Both the position numbers and the translations under genes were made by a program. A stretch of DNA of 43,543 nucleotides, taken from the NCBI GenBank assembly GCA_947302355.1, contig CAMYUU010000001.1, positions 64,465 to 108,007 of the forward strand, written 5' to 3'. Source of the DNA: an uncultured Candidatus Saccharibacteria bacterium (GTDB lineage Bacteria > Patescibacteriota > Saccharimonadia > Saccharimonadales > Saccharimonadaceae). The notes below the pieces were generated by a model. That model was given only the letters and a program-made list of their open reading frames with translations. It was not told the DNA's origin and ran no database searches. The stretch's first letter is position 1, and every line of letters starts with the position of its first letter. Positions 23,594-31,926 of this stretch are shown here, in pieces.

Positions 23594-26000
23594 TTATGGT
23601 TGGGCTAGAGTGAAGGATTTACCACTAGGTGGCGTGCCGTAGGTTGATGTGGTTTTTCCATAAAGACGGCTAGTAGTGTTACTAATATTATTTCCATTTG
23701 TTGGAGGAATGGTTACGGACCAGCTTGTGGCGGAGTAGCCGGCATTATAGAACATCGTCCAGCCCATATTCGTCACATTAGAAGTATTCCAAGAAGAGAG
23801 ATCCAAGGTGAATGTGGTGGCAGAGTAGCCGGCGTTGTAAAACATACCGTTCATGCTGGTAACACTAGAAGTATTCCAAGAAGAGAGATTGCCAATAGAC
23901 CAGGTGGTGGCGGAGTAGCCAGTATAGTAAAACATTTGTTGCATACTCGTCACACTAGCAGTATTCCAGGAAGAGAGATCCAGAGTGAAGGTAGTAGCGT
24001 TGCGGCCGGCATAGGAGAACATGTAGCTCATATCCGTCACATTAGAAGTATTCCAGGAAGAGAGATTGCCAATAGACCAGGTGGTGGCGGAGTAGCCGGC
24101 ATAGCCGAACATGCTATTCATGTTCGTCACATTAGAAGTGTTCCAATCAGAGATGCCTAGGATGAAGGTGGTGGCGGAGTAGCCGGCACCATAGAACATC
24201 CAGCTCATATCCGTCACATTAGAAGTATTCCAAGAAGAGAGGTTACCAATAGACCAGGTGGTGGCAGAGTAGCCGGCGTTTTTAAACATACCGTACATGC
24301 TGGTAACACTAGAAGTATCCCAAGAAGAGAGGTTACCAATAGACCAGGTGGTGGCGGAGTAGCCGGCATAGCCGAACATGCCACCCATATATGTCACGCT
24401 AGAAGTATCCCAATCAGAAACATAGCTTATATTGAATGTGGTGGCAGAGTAGCCGGCGTTTTTAAACATACCGTACATGCTGGTAACACTAGAAGTATCC
24501 CAAGAAGAGAGGTTACCAATAGACCAGGTGGCGGCGGAGTAGCCGGCATAGCCGAACATGCCGCCCATATCTGTCACGCTAGAAGTATTCCAAGAAGAGA
24601 GATTGCCAATGGACCAGGTGGTGGCATCGAAGCCGGCATAGCCGAACATGTTACTCATGTTCGTCACATTAGAAGTGTTCCAATCAGAGATGTCTAGGAT
24701 GAAGGTGGTGGCGTTCATGCCGGTGCTCCAAAATATCCAGCTCATATCCGTCACATTAGAAGTATCCCAGGAAGAAAGATCTAGGGAGAACGCGGTGGCG
24801 GAGTAGCCGGTTTGGTAGAACATATAACTCATATCTGTTACGTTAGAAGTATCCCAATCAGAAATACCAGAGATTTCGGAAAGATTATAGAATAGATAAA
24901 ACATAAATGATGAATCGGGAGACAAGAAAATTTGTTCTCCCTCGGTATAGAAGTGCATAGCACCCGCATCATTAGTATTATCAAAGACGGCATAAATTGG
25001 TTTGCTGGAAGCAGAAGAAGAGATAGTATTAGTTTCTGCCGGAGTAAAACCGCTAGGGACGGGGGTTTCTAAGTGGACGGTAATGGATTTAATATAGTTA
25101 TCGGCGGCGTCGTACCAATTGTAATCTTCGGGAGTAATAATGGTTTCTTCTCCATTTATAACCGTAGCCGCTAAGGATCTAAGTTTGGAGTTAACAGTTT
25201 TACCAGTATCTAATACTGCAGGATGGGCAACAGGTGCATCGTGGTTGCTTGGATGGATTAGGGTGTAGATTACTTTTCCTGAATAGGTATCAGCTACTTG
25301 AGTTTTAGAAATGTAGGCCGCATAGGTAGTGGTGAGTTTGACTCCACCAGTAGTTGCTGTCATGTCTGTATTTGAGTTCTTATGAGCTACTTTAGTGTAT
25401 TCATTTGGTACTACGTGGTATTGACTAAAACTAGCATTTGCTCCTCCCGATGTATTAGGTGCAGAATCAATAGTAAGGGCGTTAGTACCCATAGTATCTC
25501 CAGAATCTTGAGTAGTAGTTAGTTTCATGGCCCAGTTAGATACATCAGGATTACCGGCAGATGTAGCAATACCAGTATCCATAGTTGCGTTATTGCTAGC
25601 ACTTGTTCCTACTAGTTTATTACTATTAGTTTGTCCTATATCATTTCCAGTATATCCTGCAGCATAAATAGCAAAGCCTTCACTATCATTACAGAAAGCA
25701 TGAAGAGTAGTAGTACCAATATCTGGTGTATAAGTACCATTAACTAAAGTAGCAGTATGAGAGTTCATACCAGTGCCAGACATAGAACAAGAGACTGGGA
25801 CTTTAACGCTAACTTTGTCTACTACATTGTCGTTTGCAGAAACAGTGCTTGATGAGAGGATAAGGCCAGATATAATAGTGATGCTAAGTAAAGCTACTAA
25901 GAATGAATATTCTAGTTTCCATTTAGAGAGAGAGAGAGATTTCTTTGTGGGTTGCTAGGACTCTATTTTTACAACCGCTTGTGGTTTTATTTTTTAGCAT
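23594..26000 (-). CDS. DUF285 (BspA-like) surface protein, apparently phase-OFF at a (CT)7 tract
   Basis: The repeat-bearing frame is open from just after a TAG at 25961 down to 23594 and encodes a signal peptide (KWKLEYSFLVALLSITIISGLILSSSTVSA) joined to VPVSCSMSGTGMNSHT, parallel to the paralog at 21193. This frame has no ATG, GTG or TTG before 25783, which lies after the signal peptide. The only well-placed start is ATG 26000 (AAGGA upstream). It reads MLKNKTTSGCKNRVLATHKE, passes into the (CT)7 tract and stops at TAA right after it. Eight or five CT units would put start and body in one frame, giving about 802 residues. The body has 13 DUF285 repeats. A sequencing error in the tract is the main alternative. 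Confidence 0.75.
25925..25938. repeat. (AG)7/(CT)7 dinucleotide tract at the start of the DUF285 gene
   Basis: Seven AG units on the plus strand, CT on the coding strand, between the ATG at 26000 and the signal peptide codons. Unit number modulo 3 sets the frame: 7 is out, 5 or 8 is in. Slipped-strand change at such tracts is an established phase-variation mechanism. Confidence 0.85.
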
Positions 26001-26068
26001 GACCTTGTAATCCTTAAGCTTAATTAGCTTAATCATATCATAGTGTAAAATAAAATGCTAGTGGATTT

Positions 26069-28258
26069 TTATACTTGAGCTAATTCGTCAAATTCTTCCA
26101 TCGTAGTAATGAGAAGGTCACGTGGTTTATTGCCATTGGCGGGACCGATTACGCCGATTTCTTCTAACCAGACGCCAAGACCAGAGACGAAACCGTGAGA
26201 TTTGCTAAGGTAGGTCTGTAAGAGCGAAGTAGAAAACTTACCTTTATTTAGACAGATTTCAACGGCTTTGCGGACGAGTGGATCTTGGGGGTCAAATTTA
26301 CGGCCTAGGCCGTCAAGGCCATCTAAGCCGCTGCCGCCTCCACCCTTAATTGAAACCTGCTGAGCGATAACGTCGGCATTGTACTGTGGTGGACGTTGAG
26401 AACGTAAGAAGTCTGTAACCTTTTCTATATCCTTATCTGGGGTCCAGGCACCCTGGATACGCTCAGGGCCATTTTCGGTACCTTCGGTAGAGAGAAGCAT
26501 ATCACCTTTGCCTAGTAATTTTTCGGCGCCAGAGAAGTCGAGAATAATGCGAGACTCCATAGATGTTAAGACACGGAATGCAATACGAGATGGGATGTTG
26601 CCTTTAATGAGACCAGTGATAACTTTAACGATTGGCTTTTGGGTGGCGAGTACCAGGTGCATACCTGCTGCACGGCCGAGCTGAGCAATACGCACAATGA
26701 GGGGCTCTAGCTCCTTCCCTGCCTGCATCATGAGGTCGGACATTTCGTCAATTACAATAACGATATATGGCATTTTGCCGTTTTTATCTTCACCTTCTTC
26801 TTTTGAGGAATCGGGGGTCTTCTTTTCCATCTTTTTGTTATAGCTTAGAATGGTCTTAACTTTTTCTTCGGCCATAAGATCATAACGTCGGTCCATCTCG
26901 CTGGCTGCCCATTTCATTGCAGAAAGAGCCTTAGTAGTATCGGTAATAATTGGCGTAAGAAGATGCGGGATATCATTATAGGCGCGCATTTCAACTTTCT
27001 TGGGATCGACGATTATGAGACGCATATCAGCAGGAGAATTCCTATAAAGAAGTGACATAATTAAAGTATTCGTCATGACGGATTTACCAGAACCAGTGGT
27101 ACCCGCAATGAGAAGATGACGCATATCGGAGAGGTCAGCGATGATTGGCTTGCCGGAAATATTCTTACCTACGGCAAAAGTGAGAGGGCCGGTGTTTTTG
27201 CGCCACTGTTCGGATTCGATGAGGCTTCTAAGTGATACGCCTTCGGCGCGAATATTCGGAACTTCAACGCCAATTAATTGAGTACCTGGAATTGGCGCCT
27301 CGATACGAATGGTGGTGGCAGATAGCTTGTAAGCCAATTCCTTGTCGCGAGCAGCGATTTTGGCTAGGTTAACTCCGCCTGGAGCCTTAAGGGTATATTG
27401 AGTAACGCGGGGGCCAATATTGGCACCTTCCATTTCGACGTCGATGCCAAATTCGGCGAAGGTATTTTTAATAATATACGCGTTCTGTTGGACATTGCCG
27501 GCGTCTGCGGGCGATTGCTCTTTGGAAAGAAGGCTGGTAGCTGGCATTTTCCAATTAGGATCAGAAACAGACACTAGGGCTTTTTCTTCTACCTTTGCTG
27601 GCTCGGACTTAGCAGGCGTCTTGACGGCGAGTGGTTTCTTGGTGCCAGTATCCATAGTGTTAATTCCGGAATTAACTTTGATTTCAAGCTGACCTAGTTT
27701 CTTATTAGTTCTTTCTTCGGACTGAGTAGATTTTTTGCCAGTTTTGACTAAATTTTTAGTGCCCTTGAAAAACGTAACTGGAGAAAGTTGAAGTAGGAAT
27801 GCGGTAGTGATAAAAATGAGCACAATGTAGATAAATATAACAACACCTTGACTCAATATATTAAGAAAGAGAGAATTCAGCCAATTGCCGACGACGCCAC
27901 CGTTTTTCCAAATCGCAGCAATACCGGAAATCCATATAATCATAAAAAAGCTCGCAAAATAGACTGGCACGGCGAGACGATTATCGTCGGAACGAAGTTT
28001 TTTAATGGCGAGGTAGACCAGGAGAATCGGAATAAAATAAGTACCAAAACCAAGAATTTGATAAGTGAATGCATGGATATTATTAAGAATATCACCACCC
28101 TGGCCAAACCAAGTAACTACGCAGAATAACGCGACCGCAATCATGATAATAGCGGCAACTTGTCGCCAGAAACCGCCTGGAAGTTCATATTCTACTGGAG
28201 CTTCCTTTTTCGTCCTTTTAGTAGACTTTCGTTTTGTTTTTCGTTTTCTGGTAGCCAT
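26069..28258 (-). CDS. ftsK: DNA translocase FtsK/SpoIIIE
   Basis: A septum-located motor of 729 residues that pumps DNA during division. The N-terminus is highly basic (ATRKRKTKRKSTKRTKK), then about four transmembrane helices span residues 30-170. A short polar linker leads to the RecA-like motor with Walker A LIAGTTGSGKSVMTNTL, VDPKKVEMRAYNDIPHLL and Walker B IVIVIDEMSDLMM, and LATQKPIVKVITGLIKGNIPSRIAF. A C-terminal winged-helix gamma domain (AVEICLNKGKFSTSLLQTYL) would read orientation sequences. The linker is much shorter than in E. coli. A TATAAT box ends 8 bases before the ATG. The tyrosine recombinase at 9098 is its probable functional partner. Confidence 0.95.
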   Translation of the reverse strand: MATRKRKTKRKSTKRTKKEAPVEYELPGGFWRQVAAIIMIAVALFCVVTWFGQGGDILNNIHAFTYQILGFGTYFIPILLVYLAIKKLRSDDNRLAVPVYFASFFMIIWISGIAAIWKNGGVVGNWLNSLFLNILSQGVVIFIYIVLIFITTAFLLQLSPVTFFKGTKNLVKTGKKSTQSEERTNKKLGQLEIKVNSGINTMDTGTKKPLAVKTPAKSEPAKVEEKALVSVSDPNWKMPATSLLSKEQSPADAGNVQQNAYIIKNTFAEFGIDVEMEGANIGPRVTQYTLKAPGGVNLAKIAARDKELAYKLSATTIRIEAPIPGTQLIGVEVPNIRAEGVSLRSLIESEQWRKNTGPLTFAVGKNISGKPIIADLSDMRHLLIAGTTGSGKSVMTNTLIMSLLYRNSPADMRLIIVDPKKVEMRAYNDIPHLLTPIITDTTKALSAMKWAASEMDRRYDLMAEEKVKTILSYNKKMEKKTPDSSKEEGEDKNGKMPYIVIVIDEMSDLMMQAGKELEPLIVRIAQLGRAAGMHLVLATQKPIVKVITGLIKGNIPSRIAFRVLTSMESRIILDFSGAEKLLGKGDMLLSTEGTENGPERIQGAWTPDKDIEKVTDFLRSQRPPQYNADVIAQQVSIKGGGGSGLDGLDGLGRKFDPQDPLVRKAVEICLNKGKFSTSLLQTYLSKSHGFVSGLGVWLEEIGVIGPANGNKPRDLLITTMEEFDELAQV

Positions 28259-28312
28259 ATATGAAAATTATAGCACACTTTTGATAAAAACACAAGAGGA
28301 ATGCGCTGGACT

Positions 28313-28341
28313 TTGACCTGATGGACTGATTGTGGTAGAAT
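28313..28341 (+). promoter_or_regulatory. Promoter of tRNA-Gln
   Basis: TTGACC (28313-28318), a 17-base spacer and TAGAAT (28336-28341), 9 bases before the tRNA. Confidence 0.8.
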
Positions 28342-28350
28342 GTATTTTAT

Positions 28351-28425
28351 TGGACCGTCGCCAAGCGGTAAGGCACTGGGTTTTGGTCCCAGCATTCGCA
28401 GGTTCGAATCCTGCCGGTCCAGCCA
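28351..28425 (+). tRNA. tRNA-Gln (anticodon TTG)
   Basis: Acceptor TGGACCG pairs with CGGTCCA, followed by G and an encoded CCA. The anticodon arm CTGGG-TTTTGGT-CCCAG gives TTG. The T-arm is CAGG-TTCGAAT-CCTG. The 3' end is followed by two extra copies of its tail (28426-28577). Confidence 0.95.
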
Positions 28426-28577
28426 GCCAAGCTTATCACCTCCAGTAGGTGTTTTTTATTGGGGATTCGGACCTTCGGTGCGAATCCTGCCGGTCCAGCC
28501 AGCCAAGCTTATCACCTCCAGTAGGTGTTTTTTATTGGGGATTCGGACCTTCGGTGCGAATCCTGCCGGTCCAGCCA
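28406..28577 (+). repeat. 76-base tandem duplication carrying the tRNA-Gln 3' end and its terminator
   Basis: The unit starting at 28406 with the tRNA 3' part (GAATCCTGCCGGTCCAGCCA) repeats at 28482 with an exact 76-base period, and the first 20 bases appear a third time at 28558-28577. Each unit also has the small terminator-like hairpin CACCT-ccagt-AGGTG plus six T, and a GATTCG/CGAATC hairpin before the repeated tRNA tail. The copies show no visible differences, so the duplication is recent or maintained. Confidence 0.9.
28437..28457 (+). terminator. Terminator-like hairpin after tRNA-Gln
   Basis: CACCT-CCAGT-AGGTG followed by TTTTTT. The stem is only 5 bp but the U-tract is good. A second identical copy is at 28513-28533. 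Confidence 0.55.
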
Positions 28578-28588
28578 AGTCATCTGAG

Positions 28589-28611
28589 AAAGACCCGAAG
28601 GGTCTTTATTT
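28589..28611. terminator. Terminator between the tRNA-Gln repeats and the ABC-F gene
   Basis: AAAGACCC-GAA-GGGTCTTT followed by ATTTG on the plus strand. It probably ends any read-through from the tRNA. Confidence 0.65.
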
Positions 28612-28648
28612 GATGGATTAGTTCGAGACAGTATAGTAATATGTTACG

Positions 28649-30283
28649 CTAAATAAGATCGGAATTAAGATAATTGTAATAGTCCAGAAGTTCACGAGAA
28701 TAGTTTTTGATTAGCGCCAGTTTAGTTTTATCGGAAGGAATAATAAGCATACGAGTGATGCCAATTTGTTCAACAAAACTAGGGTTATGTGAGACCACGA
28801 TAAGAGTTCCTGGAAAGTCATGGAAATTATCACCTATAATGCGTTGTGTTTCCGGATCTAAGTGGTTGGTAGGCTCGTCTAAGATAATAAAATTTGGCTT
28901 CGTGCTTAAAATTTTTGCCATAGCAACGCGAGCTTTTTCGCCGGGAGAAAGAACAGAAATTGGCTTGAATACCTCATCCCCACTAAAAAGAAAATTTGAA
29001 AGGAGGGACCGAAGCTCAATGTCAGCATAATCATAGGATTTAAGATTTTCAAAAATGGTGCGATGTTCGTTTAAAATCTCAAATTCTTGAGCATAATAAG
29101 CAAAATCTACATGATGGCCAAAAATAATGGAGCCACTTGTGGGTTGAAGCTGACCGACAATAAGTTTCAGGAGAGTAGATTTGCCGACGCCATTTTCGCC
29201 CACAATGAGAAATTTTTCGCCACTCGTAAGAGAGAAGCTTAATCCATCGTAAAGGTTGTTAGAATTTGGATAGGCAAAAGTGAGGTTCTGGACCTCAAGA
29301 GGAGTTTTACTTGATGCGCGACGCGGGGTGAGATCGAGGGAAATTTTTTTATATTCGGCTTCGCGAGTTTCGAGAGTAGCAAGTTTTTTCTCTAATATTT
29401 TTTCACGAATATGCCCTTGACGAATAAGAGCGGTATTGGAGCGTTTGGCTGCGCGGGCTCGTTCAACAAACTCAGTAATGCGCCGAATTTCGCGTTCTTC
29501 ATTCGTGATACGTTGGTTGTCCGCGGCTTTTTCCTCGGCGTAAAGACGACGAAATGCCGAATAGTTACCGGCATATACCTTGATTTTATGGGTAACTTTA
29601 TTGATAAACAGAGTTTTTGTAGTAATACGATCAAGAAAAGATTGGTCATGCGAAATAATGAGTACCATACCTTGATAGTTTTTAAGATAGTTCTCGACGA
29701 AGGTTTTAGTGTCGGCATCGAGATGGTTGGTAGGCTCATCGAGAAGAAGAAGACTTGCATTTTCAAAAAGAACTTTGGCAAAAGCAACCTTAGACTTTTG
29801 CCCGCCAGAGAGCTCACCCATCTTATGATATAAAATACCGTCAAGATGCATTTTTTCGATAATTTTCAATAAATCATAGTCGTAGGTAGCAAGATTATAA
29901 GAGTCGATACGATCTTGAAGGGCAGTGATGCGAGCAATAATAGTGGCACTGGTTGGATATTTGGCCAGTTTTTCGTATTCATGATTTAATTGATTCTGGA
30001 GGACATCAACTGGGCGACCATCCTTAATGTAATCCCAGACGGTTTTTTCTTGTTCTTCACTTGTGGTCGCAATTTCTTGGGGAAGATAAGCGTAGCGAGC
30101 GTTAGGAATATTTATCTCGGCCGCTTCGGGAATGAGCTCCCCGCGGATAATTTGCATGAGGGTGGTTTTTCCGGCACCATTAACTCCGACGATACCGACC
30201 TTATCGTTATCTTCGAGAACGAAGCTAGCGTCATCATAAATAATTTTACTACCATAAGTGAGTGAGAGATGAGAAATTTTCAT
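28649..30283 (-). CDS. ABC-F family ribosome-associated ATPase
   Basis: A protein of 544 residues with two ABC domains in one chain and no membrane segment, so it is an ABC-F translation factor and not a transporter. Domain 1: GVNGAGKTTLMQ, LSGGQKSKVAFAK, LLLLDEPTNHLD. Domain 2: GENGVGKSTLLKL, LSPGEKARVAMAK, FIILDEPTNHLDPET. The Arg/Lys-rich linker (VERARAAKRSNTALIRQ) would reach the peptidyl-transferase region. Subgroup (EttA, Uup, YfmR or resistance type) cannot be fixed here. A TAAAAT box ends 5 bases before the ATG, and a second extended -10 lies about 105 bases upstream with a tiny ORF in the leader (30336-30365). Confidence 0.92.
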   Translation of the reverse strand: MKISHLSLTYGSKIIYDDASFVLEDNDKVGIVGVNGAGKTTLMQIIRGELIPEAAEINIPNARYAYLPQEIATTSEEQEKTVWDYIKDGRPVDVLQNQLNHEYEKLAKYPTSATIIARITALQDRIDSYNLATYDYDLLKIIEKMHLDGILYHKMGELSGGQKSKVAFAKVLFENASLLLLDEPTNHLDADTKTFVENYLKNYQGMVLIISHDQSFLDRITTKTLFINKVTHKIKVYAGNYSAFRRLYAEEKAADNQRITNEEREIRRITEFVERARAAKRSNTALIRQGHIREKILEKKLATLETREAEYKKISLDLTPRRASSKTPLEVQNLTFAYPNSNNLYDGLSFSLTSGEKFLIVGENGVGKSTLLKLIVGQLQPTSGSIIFGHHVDFAYYAQEFEILNEHRTIFENLKSYDYADIELRSLLSNFLFSGDEVFKPISVLSPGEKARVAMAKILSTKPNFIILDEPTNHLDPETQRIIGDNFHDFPGTLIVVSHNPSFVEQIGITRMLIIPSDKTKLALIKNYSRELLDYYNYLNSDLI

Positions 30284-30335
30284 AAGTTATTTTACTAGTT
30301 GTTTGCAATTTGCATTATTTTTAGCTTATTTGCCG

Positions 30336-30396
30336 TTAATCGTAATGGAAAGATACTCTTTTCATATTAATCTCTTAATGTAGTAACATTATAACA
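30336..30396 (-). promoter_or_regulatory. Possible upstream promoter and leader peptide of the ABC-F gene
   Basis: On the minus strand TGTTATAAT (30388-30396) is an extended -10 site. A 9-codon ORF (MKRVSFHYD, 30336-30365) follows and ends 52 bases before the ABC-F ATG. AGATACTC and GAGTATCT (30351-30358 and 30408-30415) form an 8-bp inverted repeat around the site. Leader-peptide control is known for some ABC-F genes; here it is only suggested by layout. Confidence 0.3.
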
Positions 30397-30456
30397 TGTT
30401 GTCAGATGAGTATCTTCTTCAATAAGTGAAAATGCACTTCGTGGTATAATTTTTTT

Positions 30457-30888
30457 ATGATTAAGATTATTGCGGGCGGAAAGAAAAGTGCTAGCTGGTG
30501 CTCTGAAGCATGCGCGGAGTATGAAAAGAGGTTAAGGAAGCCATATGAGATTTCGTGGCAATTTTTAGATGAGGATAAACTTTTGAAATACTTGGAAAAA
30601 TGGCCTTTTGATTCGAAAGATTATGTTATTTGCTGCGATGAACGTGGCGAAAATATATCATCAAATGAATTTTCACAGAGGCTAGAGAAAGTTTTTTTGA
30701 ATGGGCGTAGTGTAGTGATTTTGATTGGTGGGGCGTATGGGTTTACTTCTGAGATTCGAGACAAATCTAATTTCGTATGGAGCTTTTCGAAGTTAGTTTT
30801 CCCTCATATGATTGCAAGACTAATAGTGGCTGAGCAGATTTATAGAGCTTCGCAGATTGCAATAGATGGCCCCTATCATCACATGTAA
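30457..30888 (+). CDS. rlmH: 23S rRNA (pseudouridine-1915-N3)-methyltransferase
   Basis: A SPOUT methyltransferase of 143 residues that modifies helix 69 of 23S rRNA. The SAM-binding knot is visible in VILIGGAYGFTSEI and WSFSKLVFPHMIARLIVAEQIYRA, and the protein ends with the family YHHM tail. The N-terminus MIKIIAGGKK is typical. A TATAAT box ends 6 bases before the ATG with only T residues between, so the mRNA is probably leaderless. It ends at the terminator at 30919-30943. Confidence 0.94.
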   Translation: MIKIIAGGKKSASWCSEACAEYEKRLRKPYEISWQFLDEDKLLKYLEKWPFDSKDYVICCDERGENISSNEFSQRLEKVFLNGRSVVILIGGAYGFTSEIRDKSNFVWSFSKLVFPHMIARLIVAEQIYRASQIAIDGPYHHM

Positions 30889-30918
30889 TTATTCATTTGG
30901 TGATATTTTTCATCAAAA

Positions 30919-30943
30919 ACGCCGCCTGGGGGCGGCGTCTTTG
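30919..30943 (+). terminator. rlmH terminator
   Basis: ACGCCGCC-TGGG-GGCGGCGT followed by CTTT, with A residues on the other side, so it may also end the convergent gene at 30963. Confidence 0.8.
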
Positions 30944-30962
30944 GCGGTAAAACTCCTTTCTA

Positions 30963-31781
30963 CTATGAGAGCAGGGCGAAGGCACGCTCGAGTTCTGCAG
31001 ATGCGAAAACGAACTGCAGAGTTAGTTCTTTTGAAGCGTTCTCTTGAATCTTCTTGACCCTGGCAAGCGTATTGATGTCAATCACGCGAAGATACTGAAG
31101 GTCTCCCTGCTTAATGAGGTCGGATACGAGCTCGGTATAGCCGTCGTCGCAGAGTTCAAACTCAGAGTTCTCGATCACCTCGATTTCACCATCTTCGTAG
31201 ATGCAAATCGAGACGCTCGTGCGACGTTCGATTTCTTGCAAAACCCGATATTGCATGTCCTGTTTCTGAGCAAATTGGATTGCTGCCTCACTCTTAAGAT
31301 CCTCAGCTTGTTGCTGGTCAGCAAGGGCTTGATTATACTTGCTTTCTAGATTTTCGATCCTTTGCTTAAGCCCGTTGATTTCTTTACGTATTTGACTAGC
31401 CGTCCAGCCTTGCTGACGAGAATCATTCTTCAGGCGCGCAATGCGATCGGCTAAGCTAGCCAATTCGTCATCTATCTGTTGCCTATGTGCTTGAAGTTCT
31501 TCCAAGCTCAAGTTTCCAATGTTTGACTGAACCAGCTGAACAGTATCTTCGGCGGAGACTTCAGCAATCGAAGTCTCTTCGGGTCTTCTAGATTCTTTGC
31601 TAGCGTTTGTCTCTAGGCCACGCTCAACCTCTTTGGCTCCGTTACCGAAGAGTTGCCTAATTCTCCCTCTCACGTCCTCTTCGGAGCAACTGTAGTGCTC
31701 CTGAAGATACGCGAATGTGCGTCCGTTTTTGACGTAGATCCGAAAATCCTTCGCTGTAGCCGTCCTGATGCTATGTGACAT
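30963..31781 (-). CDS. Coiled-coil protein of unknown function
   Basis: A cytoplasmic-looking protein of 272 residues. The N-terminal 45 residues (FRIYVKNGRTFAYLQEHYSC followed by SEEDVRGRIRQLFG) resemble a small helix-turn-helix-like fold. Residues about 90-185 are a heptad-rich coiled coil (LEELQAHRQQIDDELASLAD, KQRIENLESKYNQALADQQQ). The C-terminal 85 residues form an alpha/beta region with EDGEIEVIENSEFELCDDGY. I recognise no family. Base composition is somewhat more GC-rich than its neighbours, which could reflect transfer. A GAGAGG site 6 bases before the ATG and a TTGACA-17-TATTAT promoter (31849-31877) support expression with a normal leader, unlike the leaderless genes around it. Confidence 0.65.
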   Translation of the reverse strand: MSHSIRTATAKDFRIYVKNGRTFAYLQEHYSCSEEDVRGRIRQLFGNGAKEVERGLETNASKESRRPEETSIAEVSAEDTVQLVQSNIGNLSLEELQAHRQQIDDELASLADRIARLKNDSRQQGWTASQIRKEINGLKQRIENLESKYNQALADQQQAEDLKSEAAIQFAQKQDMQYRVLQEIERRTSVSICIYEDGEIEVIENSEFELCDDGYTELVSDLIKQGDLQYLRVIDINTLARVKKIQENASKELTLQFVFASAELERAFALLS

Positions 31782-31848
31782 AGCTAACCTCTCTTTCTTA
31801 CCGTCTTTTCAAGGTGCATTCGTGATTTCCTATACGAATACTTTCTAT

Positions 31849-31877
31849 ATAATAGTATATTTTATTATATATGTCAA
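31849..31877 (-). promoter_or_regulatory. Promoter of the coiled-coil gene
   Basis: On the minus strand TTGACA (31872-31877), a 17-base spacer and TATTAT (31849-31854). It is divergent from the tsaD promoter (TGTTATAAT, 31911-31919). Confidence 0.7.
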
Positions 31878-31926
31878 TTCTTATGTTTCTAGGTATATTA
31901 TATGGGGTCGTGTTATAATTGGCTTT

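Noticed and set aside
21193-25783. A CRISPR-like or satellite array
   Set aside because: The regular units are in-frame 29-residue coding repeats of the DUF285 type, with no spacer-repeat alternation.
31768-31926. A longer tsaD start giving 443 residues
   Set aside because: The extra N-terminus is unlike TsaD and crosses the promoter and the divergent gene. ATG 31927 follows the -10 box by 7 bases.
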